Part shown: piece by piece, positions 41,492-48,904 of the stretch
Layout: the number at the start of each line of letters is the position of its first letter
How positions within the stretch are numbered: the first letter of the stretch is position 1
Assembly (NCBI GenBank): GCA_037388505.1
Contig: JARRKC010000006.1
Span: 1 to 64,000 of the forward strand
Reading direction: 5' to 3'
Source: JARRKC01 sp037388505
GTDB lineage: Bacteria; Acidobacteriota; UBA6911; RPQK01; JAPXNP01
Length of the DNA: 64,000 bases
Notes under the pieces: model-generated
What the model saw: only the letters and a program-made list of their open reading frames with translations
Databases searched by the model: none
Told to the model about the DNA's origin: nothing
Made by a program: the position numbers and the translations under genes

Positions 41492-41767
41492 GCAGATTGG
41501 GGAGTTGGGCTCTGGAGAGAACCCGGTGTCCACATCGTTGACACCTCTGCCCTTTGACCTGGAATCGGATCGGAAACGTCGCACGGACGGGTTCCCCGCG
41601 TTCTCGCCTGCCCCTGCTACACCTCATCCGGAGACTCCGGTGTCCACGACGTAGTCACTCCGACTCGACCGCCGACGCCGCAAACCTTCCTTGGATCGAG
41701 CTGCTAATTGTCACACAGTCAAAGCTTTATCAGGATTCGAACGCCGGTGGAAAACTGCAGATCCCGC
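41492..41767. other. Gene-free interval upstream of the sigma-54 promoter
   Basis: I see no credible coding region here. The distal part (about 41700-41760) is A/T-richer than its surroundings and could contain enhancer sites for the adjacent sigma-54 activator, but no clear palindrome is visible. Confidence 0.4.
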
Positions 41768-41783
41768 TGGCATATCGATTGCT
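41768..41783 (+). promoter_or_regulatory. Sigma-54 (-24/-12) promoter
   Basis: TGGCATATCGATTGCT matches the RpoN consensus TGGCACG-N4-TTGCW at the invariant GG and GC with exact ten-base spacing, and also in the TTGC box. Transcription would start near 41795, about 45 bases before the ATG of the 102-residue gene. The sigma-54-dependent activator gene lies directly beyond that gene, convergent with it. Confidence 0.65.
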
Positions 41784-41840
41784 TGGTATGGGGTGGATGA
41801 GTCGCGGAGTTCCACTTCCGCGGGAAGGAGATGATGCAGG

Positions 41841-42149
41841 ATGACACGCCCGATCCTGCCGGATGGTGCCGATGAAACGGCGCCTCAGGTAGCAGTGAGC
41901 CATCAAGCCCGTATCGTGGTTGGTGGGCTCGGCACGTTGAAGCGCACGCTGTCTTTGATCGCAGAGCAGGTAGAACAACTGGAAAAACTGGACCTGATCG
42001 ATGCGTCCGAGTCGGTGCGTCTACGCGACCTTGCCACGCAGGTAACCGATCTCGTCACGCACTATCGGGAGGGCCGCTTTCTGAGCAACCTCAAATCCCT
42101 GATCGATCTGACGCGGGATGAACTTCGGGAAGGTCATCGGAAAATCTGA
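41841..42149 (+). CDS. Small helical protein, probable sigma-54-controlled gene
   Basis: The 102-residue product is predicted to be largely helical, with a long amphipathic stretch (LKRTLSLIAEQVEQLEKLDL) and a second (LRDLATQVTDLVTHYREGRFL). No export signal or recognised domain is visible. GGAAGGAGATGATGCAGG upstream contains the ribosome-binding site. It is preceded by a -24/-12 promoter and ends two bases from the stop of the convergent sigma-54 activator gene, which makes it the obvious candidate target of that activator. Confidence 0.72.
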   Translation: MTRPILPDGADETAPQVAVSHQARIVVGGLGTLKRTLSLIAEQVEQLEKLDLIDASESVRLRDLATQVTDLVTHYREGRFLSNLKSLIDLTRDELREGHRKI

Positions 42150-42151
42150 AA

Positions 42152-43669
42152 TCACTCGATGCCGTAGCGATGCATCTTTTTCAGCAGTCCCTGGCGACTC
42201 AAGCCGAGCCTTTTGGCCGCCTGCGCTCGATTCCGATCGCAGAATTGGAGTGCTTCCCGGATCAACCGGCGCTCCAACTGCTCGACCGCCTCGTGAAGGC
42301 TCCTCGACTCGCTGTCGTCACCACGCAGAATCTCGGAGACATCTTCGGGGAGTACCACCTCGCGGCGGACCGTAACCGCCAGACGCTTCATCTCGTTTTC
42401 GAGCTCTCGGACATTGCCGGGCCAGTCGTGGCGGCCCAAGAGGTCGATGGCTTCGGGTGAGATCCGCTTGTCTGGCCGTCGTAACTCGCGGCAGGCTCGC
42501 TGGAGGAAGTGTTGCGCCAACAGGGGAATATCCTCGCGAATCTCCCGAAGGGCCGGTGTCCGAATGTGAATGACGTGAAGGCGGTAGTAGAGGTCGTCAC
42601 GAAAGCGGCCCGAGGCGATCTCCTTCTCGAGATCACGGTGGGTCGCAGCCAGGATGCGGACGTCGACGGGAATTGGACGGCGGCCACCCACACGCTCCAG
42701 TACGCGCTCCTGAAGCACCCGCAGGATCTTGGCTTGTGCGGCCGGGCTCAGATCTCCGATTTCATCCAGAAAGAGCGTCCCGCCGTCTGCGGCCTCGAAT
42801 CGCCCGATTCTCCGGTCCACTCCGGTGGCCACTCCCTTCTCGATCCCGAACAGCTCGGCCTCCACGAGGTTCTCGGGCAAAGCCGAGCAGTTCAGGGCAA
42901 CGAATGGGCCTCCTGCGCGACCGCCCGAAAAATGGATGGCTCGGGCTACGAGTTCCTTTCCTGTGCCGCTCTCACCGGTGATAAGGACGTCGACCCGATT
43001 GTCGCGTAGCTCCTCGACCTTGCGGATCAACTGCTGTATGGGGCGGGTCATCCCAAGGATGTTTCGGGTCGAGAACTGTCCGCGAACCTCCTCGAGGAGC
43101 ATGCGATTCTGTTTCTGGAGAGCATTCTTCTCCTTTTGCAGTTCGTCGAACTTCAGTGCCGTCTCCATGGCGAGCGAAGCGTGACCTCCCAGCTCAACCA
43201 GGATCTTCTGATCATTTTGGTGGAAACTCCCCGACCTCTTGTTCAGTACTTCGAAAACGCCGAGGACCCGACCGTCTCGCCCAAACAGTGGCACCGCAAG
43301 GATGCACCGGGTTCGATACCCGAGCCTGGCGTCGATCGAGGGGTTGAAACGGGCGTCGGAATACGCGTCCTGCACGACGACGGCACTTCCAGTCAGCGCA
43401 ACCTCTCCGGCGATTCCCAGACGGGCATCGAAGCGCAGGTCCTCGTCCGTCCCGAGAGCGGCCCGCGACCAGAGCTCGCAACGGTCACGATCCAGAAAGA
43501 AGATGCTCGAGCGATCGCAATCCAACAGGCGGGCCGCTTCCCTGGCGATGACCTCGAGGAGCGCCGCAAGATCCTGCTCTCCATTGATTCGGCGGGTGGC
43601 CGCGAGCATCTCGACGAGTTCTTCCTCATTCCAGCCTTTGATGGGACGCTCGTTTCGTTTACCGGTCAT
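42152..43669 (-). CDS. Sigma-54-dependent activator with GAF sensor domain
   Basis: The 505-residue protein has an N-terminal GAF domain (about residues 15-175), an AAA+ core (about 205-440) and a Fis-type helix-turn-helix (NRAQAAKRLGLSRQGLLKKM). Walker A GESGTGKE, GGTLFLDEIGDL (Walker B) and RFRDDLYYRLHV are intact. The loop that contacts sigma-54, normally GAFTGA, reads GVATGV; the Thr is kept but the Phe is lost. The start at 43669 is set by where similarity begins. It is convergent with, and two bases from, the small gene that has a -24/-12 promoter. Confidence 0.9.
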   Translation of the reverse strand: MTGKRNERPIKGWNEEELVEMLAATRRINGEQDLAALLEVIAREAARLLDCDRSSIFFLDRDRCELWSRAALGTDEDLRFDARLGIAGEVALTGSAVVVQDAYSDARFNPSIDARLGYRTRCILAVPLFGRDGRVLGVFEVLNKRSGSFHQNDQKILVELGGHASLAMETALKFDELQKEKNALQKQNRMLLEEVRGQFSTRNILGMTRPIQQLIRKVEELRDNRVDVLITGESGTGKELVARAIHFSGGRAGGPFVALNCSALPENLVEAELFGIEKGVATGVDRRIGRFEAADGGTLFLDEIGDLSPAAQAKILRVLQERVLERVGGRRPIPVDVRILAATHRDLEKEIASGRFRDDLYYRLHVIHIRTPALREIREDIPLLAQHFLQRACRELRRPDKRISPEAIDLLGRHDWPGNVRELENEMKRLAVTVRREVVLPEDVSEILRGDDSESRSLHEAVEQLERRLIREALQFCDRNRAQAAKRLGLSRQGLLKKMHRYGIE

Positions 43670-43981
43670 CCTGCCTACTCTAAAGGAAGACACTCTGGGC
43701 GTCACCTGCCGGGAAGGGTTTGAGATTTCTGCTTTTCGATTTCGATTTGCGATTTGGAAGGCAGAAGGCGAGAGGTGAGAGCCAGTAACTCCAAAAGTGG
43801 AGTCGCGGTCATCAAGGCGTGGAGAAGCGATTTCACGCAAAGACCGCAAACATCGCCAAGAGCTCCAAAGCAAAGAAATCCTTGGCGTCCGTTGCGTTCT
43901 TGCGGCTCTGCGTGGAGTCAGCTCTGACCGGCTTGGCATGTGGCCGAGCTTTCGGCAATCGAGGTGGCGCACATCTGCAAC
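43670..43981. other. Gene-free interval with degenerate CGATTT repeats
   Basis: I see no gene here. Bases about 43728-43758 contain degenerate repeats of CGATTT/TCGATTT. The interval leads into the TTCTCCCG array at 43982. Confidence 0.4.
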
Positions 43982-44031
43982 CCGTCCTCCGGTTCTCCCG
44001 TCCTCCGGTTCTCCCGTTCTCCCGCTCTCAC
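43982..44031. repeat. TTCTCCCG/TCCTCCGG short tandem array
   Basis: Alternating copies of CGTCCTCC, GGTTCTCC and CGTTCTCC occupy this stretch. The core TTCTCCCG is the reverse complement, in another phase, of the GAACGGGA unit repeated three times at 48874-48897. The array sits between two minus-strand operons. Confidence 0.7.
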
Positions 44032-44040
44032 TTCCCCCAA

Positions 44041-44175
44041 TCAAGGTTTGTCGGGCGGTTCATCATCGTTACGTTCTTTTTTCTCCAGCCTGAGCACCAT
44101 CCAGAAGAAGCGGCCGGCGAAGAAAATCACAAGCGCCCAGATCATGAGCATCAGGACCCAAGCCGTGGGAGTCAC
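44041..44175 (-). CDS. Single-TM small protein coupled to the NSS transporter
   Basis: The 44-residue product reads VTPTAWVLMLMIWALVIFF and so on: one transmembrane helix followed by a charged tail (EKKERNDDEPPDKP). Its GTG start overlaps the transporter stop (GTGA), and an AAGGAGG site lies inside the transporter's last codons. This gives strong evidence of translational coupling. It resembles in size and position the small subunits found with some NSS-family amino-acid importers (MetS type). That role is an inference. Confidence 0.72.
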   Translation of the reverse strand: MTPTAWVLMLMIWALVIFFAGRFFWMVLRLEKKERNDDEPPDKP

Positions 44176-45800
44176 GGGTTCGTAGACCTCCTTTTCCAGG
44201 CGATTCGAACCAGCAGTGCAAAGCCGACGAAAACCAGCGTCAGCAGAACTCTTGTCATGTCGATGATGAAGTCTCGGGTCGGCATGCCCTGAACGTTGAA
44301 CCAGACATAATGGGCCTCCCCAGCGTGCATGACCCGACCCAGCACACTGTCGGGGGAGAGCCCCCAGCCATGACCTTCCAGAAGACTCGCGAAGGCAGTC
44401 GGCCACTCGCGCGAAGGCTTGAAAACAGCCCCGAGAAAGATCACCAGCAGGAAGGCCGGCGTGATGTAGCCGATGAGCACCCGAAATATGTGGGGAATTT
44501 TCAACTGAGCGCCGCGGTTGATCTCCGCCCAGCCGGTTTCCAAAGGAAAGATCCATGAGAATACGAAGGCTTCGGCCAGTGCAAAGATGACGAGCGAAAA
44601 GGTCCCTGCCCAGAAATCGAATTCGTCGAATGCGCCGGACGGGTAGAAGACGACACAGAAGAGTCCGAGCCCGGCGGCCGCCAGGCCGAAAGTCTGCGAG
44701 GCCCGGGCTGAGCGCAGGCCGAACTCGTCTTCCAGGAAGGTCACAATGGGTTGTCCCATGGCCAGAGAGGAGGTGACCCCGGCAAAGAAGAGAAGGCCGA
44801 ACCACATGGCTCCGGCCAGAGGTGCAAACCAGCCCCAATTGCCAAACAGCATCGGGAGGGTCAGGAATCCGAGGGTGAAACCACTCCCGCTCGAGGTCGC
44901 TGCAGTCACAGCCGCAAGACCAAGGTAAGCGGTCGAAATGGGGATGATGAGGGAGCCGCCCAGCACGACTTCGACGAATTCATTCAGCCAGCCCGCCGAG
45001 GCGGCATTCAAGGCGATGTCATCTTGCTCGCGAAGGTAAGAGGCGTAACAGTGAATCGAGCCCATGCCGAGAGAAAGGGTGAAGAAGATCTGCCCTGCTG
45101 CAGCCAACCAGGTACTGGGATTGAGAAAGCCGGCAGTTCGAGGTTGCCAGATGAAATTCAGACCCGCGAGTGGGCTCTCGACGACATGGAGGTCACCCGG
45201 CCCAAGCAAAAGACCCCGGATGACCAGGATGATGGCGAACATGATCAGTAACGGCATTCCGATTCTGGCGGCTGCTTCGATCCCGCGGGTCAGCCCGCGA
45301 GAGAGGATCCAGGTGTTCATCACCAGGGTCAGGAGGAACCAGAAGATCGCCTCGGCCGGCCAAGCCGCCAGCCCGCCGGGCGCAGTCCCGATGTAGTGGG
45401 AAAAGAACACGGACGCTTCGATATGGCCGAAGGTGCCCATCAGAGAGTGCCAGACGTAGGCAAGCGCCCAAGACTCGATATAGACGTAATAGGAGGCAAT
45501 GCACAGATTGGTGAACAGACCAAAGACTCCGATGTATTTCAACCAGTGGCTCGAGCCCAGACGATCGAACATACCGGGCGTCGAATGATGGCCGAACTGT
45601 CCTCCATGCCGTCCAATCGCCCATTCCACCCAAAGCAAGGGGACTCCCATGACCACGAACGAGACCAGATAGGGGATGATGAACGCGCCTCCGCCGTTCT
45701 GAATCGCTTGCGCCGGAAAGCGGAGGAAGTTCCCCAGCCCGACCGCATTACCGGCCATGGCGAGGATCAGCCCGACGCGTGTTCCCCATCGCTGGGTCAT
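44172..45800 (-). CDS. Sodium-dependent transporter (NSS/SNF family)
   Basis: The 542-residue protein has about twelve transmembrane helices and the NSS signature in the first: GLILAMAGNAVGLGNFLRFP. The unwound GNAVGLGN region binds Na+ and substrate in LeuT relatives. Bacterial members import amino acids or related amines with Na+; the substrate is not readable here. Very small single-helix protein genes lie on both sides in the same orientation (45901-46005 and 44041-44175). Confidence 0.92.
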   Translation of the reverse strand: MTQRWGTRVGLILAMAGNAVGLGNFLRFPAQAIQNGGGAFIIPYLVSFVVMGVPLLWVEWAIGRHGGQFGHHSTPGMFDRLGSSHWLKYIGVFGLFTNLCIASYYVYIESWALAYVWHSLMGTFGHIEASVFFSHYIGTAPGGLAAWPAEAIFWFLLTLVMNTWILSRGLTRGIEAAARIGMPLLIMFAIILVIRGLLLGPGDLHVVESPLAGLNFIWQPRTAGFLNPSTWLAAAGQIFFTLSLGMGSIHCYASYLREQDDIALNAASAGWLNEFVEVVLGGSLIIPISTAYLGLAAVTAATSSGSGFTLGFLTLPMLFGNWGWFAPLAGAMWFGLLFFAGVTSSLAMGQPIVTFLEDEFGLRSARASQTFGLAAAGLGLFCVVFYPSGAFDEFDFWAGTFSLVIFALAEAFVFSWIFPLETGWAEINRGAQLKIPHIFRVLIGYITPAFLLVIFLGAVFKPSREWPTAFASLLEGHGWGLSPDSVLGRVMHAGEAHYVWFNVQGMPTRDFIIDMTRVLLTLVFVGFALLVRIAWKRRSTNP

Positions 45801-45900
45801 GAATCAGTCAGCTCCAGTGGAGGGTTTGGTGGGATCCGCCTTCCCCGGCGGCCTTTGGGCGGGCGCCGTATCCCGGCGGGAAAGGCGGTTCGAAGCCGTG

Positions 45901-46005
45901 CTACGATTTCGGCTTCTTCTTCTCGGAACGCCGCAGGAAAATGACCGCCACAACGGCGGCAACGATAAACAGCCAGGCGGCAATCTGATATCCAGAAAAC
46001 TCCAT
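45901..46005 (-). CDS. 34-residue single-TM protein upstream of the NSS gene
   Basis: The open frame MEFSGYQIAAWLFIVAAVV continues with VIFLRRSEKKKPKS, a single helix with a basic tail, inside-positive. AAAGG lies eight bases upstream of the ATG at 46005. It ends 100 bases before the NSS transporter start and is transcribed in the same direction. Although tiny, the helix/basic-tail pattern, ribosome-binding site and position support a real gene. Confidence 0.6.
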   Translation of the reverse strand: MEFSGYQIAAWLFIVAAVVAVIFLRRSEKKKPKS

Positions 46006-46034
46006 AATCCACACCTTTCGTGATAGATGTCATC

Positions 46035-46400
46035 TCAGCTCGTTCGTGAAAGGGACAAATACGCGAAAAGGTGGAGTGGCGGAGAGCGATCACAGTGGAC
46101 CGCAAGAACGGCCGGAGCAAGCCCGACTCTCTCACTCTCGTCTGGATTTCGTCGCGGAGGCTTCGGCTTTTCTGTCGACGGCTGAAAGTAGCCACCTGCC
46201 GACTGAAGGGGATTCTTGAACCGCACGGGAAGCCGCACGACGTCGAGGGCACTTTCGAGGATTGTCGGGCTTCCGGAGTCGACGAACACGGGGCGGAGCG
46301 GTCCCCATCGCATAACGGGCCCCACCGTCGCAACCGGGAACCCTCCCACCAGGAGAAGGGCCACAGAGATCAGAAGAAGCCGTTCAAACGTTTTCGGCAT
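46035..46400 (-). CDS. Possible exported small protein (uncertain)
   Basis: From ATG 46400 (GGAGG about 12 bases upstream) a 121-residue product starts MPKTFERLLLISVALLLVGG, a plausible signal or anchor, followed by a Pro/Arg-rich part. No family is recognised, and the C-terminal half is unusually basic and Pro-rich for this genome. It could be a real leader gene of the NSS operon or a chance open frame. Confidence 0.35.
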   Translation of the reverse strand: MPKTFERLLLISVALLLVGGFPVATVGPVMRWGPLRPVFVDSGSPTILESALDVVRLPVRFKNPLQSAGGYFQPSTEKPKPPRRNPDESERVGLAPAVLAVHCDRSPPLHLFAYLSLSRTS

Positions 46401-46591
46401 TCGTGTCAGGCGCCTCCGATTATCCGGAGTGCTCCTCTTTGTACACCAATATATCTCAGTCCTCGGGCCCATGTGCCGACCGGTCAGGGTTCCTGCTTGT
46501 CGAGGGAGGTAGTGACGCTCCCGCCGACGTTGCGGGGATCCACCCTTTCCCAAAGCGGAACTTCTGGACCACCGGCGCGCCCGGCTTCCAG

Positions 46592-47311
46592 TCAACCCGT
46601 CCTTCGTTCCGCAAGGCCCCGGAAGAATTCGACGATATCGAACTCCCCGAGGTCTGCGTAGACAGCGTCCGCCAGATGCAGGTCCTGCTCCGGTCTCTGA
46701 GGGCGCTGTAATCCCACGCAGAACATGGAGGCAGCCTTGGCTGCAGTCACACCGGCCGCGGAATCCTCGAAAACGAGGCAGGTCTCGGGCAGAACCCCCA
46801 TTCGGGCCGCTGCCGTCAAATAACAGATCGGATCCGGCTTGCCGGGGTAGTAGTCTTCGGATCCAAGGAAGAATTGAAGCAAGTCATCGATTCCGAGCTC
46901 GTCGATACCTCGGATCACATCTTCACGCGGGGAACCCGAGATCACGGCGACAGGGTACTTCTCCGCCAGACGTCGCAAAAGGTCCACGGAGCTCTTGATC
47001 GCGATGTCGCGCGATCGCTGGAGTTCCAGAAAAACCTTCCGGACAGCGATCTCCATATCCTCCATGCGCTCGTAGGCCCGCGGAAACATACGACGCACAT
47101 CATTGAAGATATCTGTCCAGCCACGACCGTAGACCAGGTCCTGGCAGGCAGACGGAGATAACCACCAGCCGTCGCGCGCCAGTGCCAACTGCACGGCGTC
47201 GACGTAGAGGACCTCCGAGTCGAGCAGAGTGCCGTCCAGATCGAAGAAGATCGCCCGGATTTCGATCCCATGAATGTGGCCGCCAAGGCCGACAGGCTTC
47301 GAGTCATTCAT
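46592..47311 (-). CDS. HAD-superfamily phosphatase (PGM-like)
   Basis: The 239-residue protein has FFDLDGTLLDSE (motif I with both Asp), a helical cap, VISGSPRE (motif II), GSEDYYPGKPDP (motif III) and VFEDSAAGVTAAKAA (motif IV). This order is that of beta-phosphoglucomutase/phosphoglycolate-phosphatase-type HAD enzymes. The ATG at 47311 has GGAG eight bases upstream. It is divergent from the GH172-type gene. Confidence 0.9.
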   Translation of the reverse strand: MNDSKPVGLGGHIHGIEIRAIFFDLDGTLLDSEVLYVDAVQLALARDGWWLSPSACQDLVYGRGWTDIFNDVRRMFPRAYERMEDMEIAVRKVFLELQRSRDIAIKSSVDLLRRLAEKYPVAVISGSPREDVIRGIDELGIDDLLQFFLGSEDYYPGKPDPICYLTAAARMGVLPETCLVFEDSAAGVTAAKAASMFCVGLQRPQRPEQDLHLADAVYADLGEFDIVEFFRGLAERRTG

Positions 47312-47464
47312 CTCGTAGTCTCCAGCAAACCCGGAGTCCGTGGCGCTTCCGAGTGTACCATGCCGTCATGTGATTGCAGTCATACCTACGTTTTCGGGCG
47401 AGATCGGATTACCCTTGTGTTTCAGCCCGCATGTCTTCAAGTGGGGTGCGAGAGGAGGTTCGGA

Positions 47465-48652
47465 ATGAGACGAGGGATGATCAGCCTGATGGTCGTGGTG
47501 TTCTGTGCCGGTCTGGCCTGGGCCCAGGCCCCCGGCGTCGATCTCACGGAGCTTGCCAAGGTTCCAGACATGGGTCGCAGCAAGCGCGTGAGCAGCTATG
47601 ACCGCTCGGGCGGCAACAACGATCGCTTGGAACACATTGCGAATGGAGAGCGGCGCACTCTGTTCGAGGTCGAAGGGGCGGGAGTCATCAACCATATCTG
47701 GGTCACGATCGCCCCGCCACCTCCTGAATTGAGTCGCAACGACATCATCCTGCGCATGTACTGGGACAAGAATCCTGAGCCCTGCGTCGAGAGTCCGATT
47801 GGCCCCTTCTTTGGTCAAGGCTGGGATGAGAGTTACGACTTCGCTTCGTTGCCTCTGGCAGCCGGTCCTCGAGAGGGGCGTGCCATGGTGAGCTACTTCG
47901 CCATGCCTTTTTCCAACGGCGCCCGGATCGAGATCGAGAACCAGACGGGGCGTGACATCGATGCCTTCTACTACTACGTTGACTACCTCGAGCTCGATGA
48001 ACTGCCCGCGGACTATGGCCGCTTCCACGCCTGGTACCACCACGAACTGACGAAAGCTCTGCCCGAGGGAGAGAATGAATGGTCCGTTTTGGGCCCTCAG
48101 GGTAAGAACACGACGGGGGATGCCAACTATCTGATTGCGGACATCGAGGGGAAAGGTCGCTTCGTAGGGGTCAACTACTACGTACAGTCGCCATCGCCCA
48201 TGTGGTACGGCGAAGGGGACGACATGATCTTCATCGACGGAGAGTCCTGGCCTCCCTCACTGCACGGGACGGGCACCGAAGACTATTTCAACACGTCCTG
48301 GTCCCCGAACACGCTCTTTTCCCATCCCTATTACGGCTATGCACGAGTCAACCACGGTACAGGCTGGCTGGGCCGTACCCATGTCTATCGGTTCAACATT
48401 GCCGATCCTATTGTCTTCAACCGCTCGCTGCGCTTTACGATCGAACATGGACATAACAACAATCTCACGCTCGACCTGGCTTCGGTGGCGTACTGGTATC
48501 AACGCGAGCCTCACAAGAAGTTCCCACCGCTGGCCAGCAAGGAGGAGCGGACCCCGAAGCCCCTCATCGGTGTCGTCGACATCCATCGTTGGAGGGACGC
48601 CTGGCGAAAGCAGCACGGCAGCGATCCCCAGCTTTGGGGGAACGAACCGTAG
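47465..48652 (+). CDS. Exported DUF2961 (GH172-type) protein
   Basis: From ATG 47465, with GGAGG six bases upstream, the 395-residue protein has a signal peptide (MRRGMISLMVVVFCAGLAWA) and a DUF2961 domain. Conserved stretches include SYDRSGGNNDRLE, GAGVINHIWVTI, GKNTTGDANYLIADIEGKGRFVGVNYY and LHGTGTEDYFNTSW, the last holding a conserved acidic residue. DUF2961 corresponds to glycoside hydrolase family 172, whose studied members act on difructose dianhydride or D-arabinofuranans. An extracytoplasmic glycosidase is likely; the substrate is unknown. Confidence 0.88.
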   Translation: MRRGMISLMVVVFCAGLAWAQAPGVDLTELAKVPDMGRSKRVSSYDRSGGNNDRLEHIANGERRTLFEVEGAGVINHIWVTIAPPPPELSRNDIILRMYWDKNPEPCVESPIGPFFGQGWDESYDFASLPLAAGPREGRAMVSYFAMPFSNGARIEIENQTGRDIDAFYYYVDYLELDELPADYGRFHAWYHHELTKALPEGENEWSVLGPQGKNTTGDANYLIADIEGKGRFVGVNYYVQSPSPMWYGEGDDMIFIDGESWPPSLHGTGTEDYFNTSWSPNTLFSHPYYGYARVNHGTGWLGRTHVYRFNIADPIVFNRSLRFTIEHGHNNNLTLDLASVAYWYQREPHKKFPPLASKEERTPKPLIGVVDIHRWRDAWRKQHGSDPQLWGNEP

Positions 48653-48656
48653 GGCG

Positions 48657-48677
48657 TTTCGAGTTCCGAGTTCCGAG
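48657..48677 (+). repeat. TTCCGAG tandem repeat (x3, first degenerate)
   Basis: TTTCGAG, TTCCGAG, TTCCGAG follow the GH172-type gene by four bases. This is the same unit as the array at 34151-34178. Confidence 0.7.
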
Positions 48678-48873
48678 ATCTGAGATTTACGATCTAGCCG
48701 GACGGAAACCGGGAGCGGACGTGGGATAGGCATCCTGGTTGGCCCTTGACCTGAGGCCGCTGCGCTACGAGCATTGTTTAGCTCAGGGAAGCGGGGGCGA
48801 CGGTTGGGGAAGCATCCTTGCTTGCCCGAAGGCCGGGACCTCTCGAGCGTTGATCATTCTGAGTCCCGAAGTT

Positions 48874-48897
48874 GAACGGGAGAACGGGAGAACGGGA
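48874..48897 (+). repeat. GAACGGGA tandem repeat (x3)
   Basis: Three exact 8-bp copies end seven bases before the ATG of the GT39-like gene at 48905, so copy number could change spacing upstream of that start. Inverse-orientation copies of the same unit occur at 43982-44031. Confidence 0.75.
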
Positions 48898-48904
48898 AGA
48901 GAGC

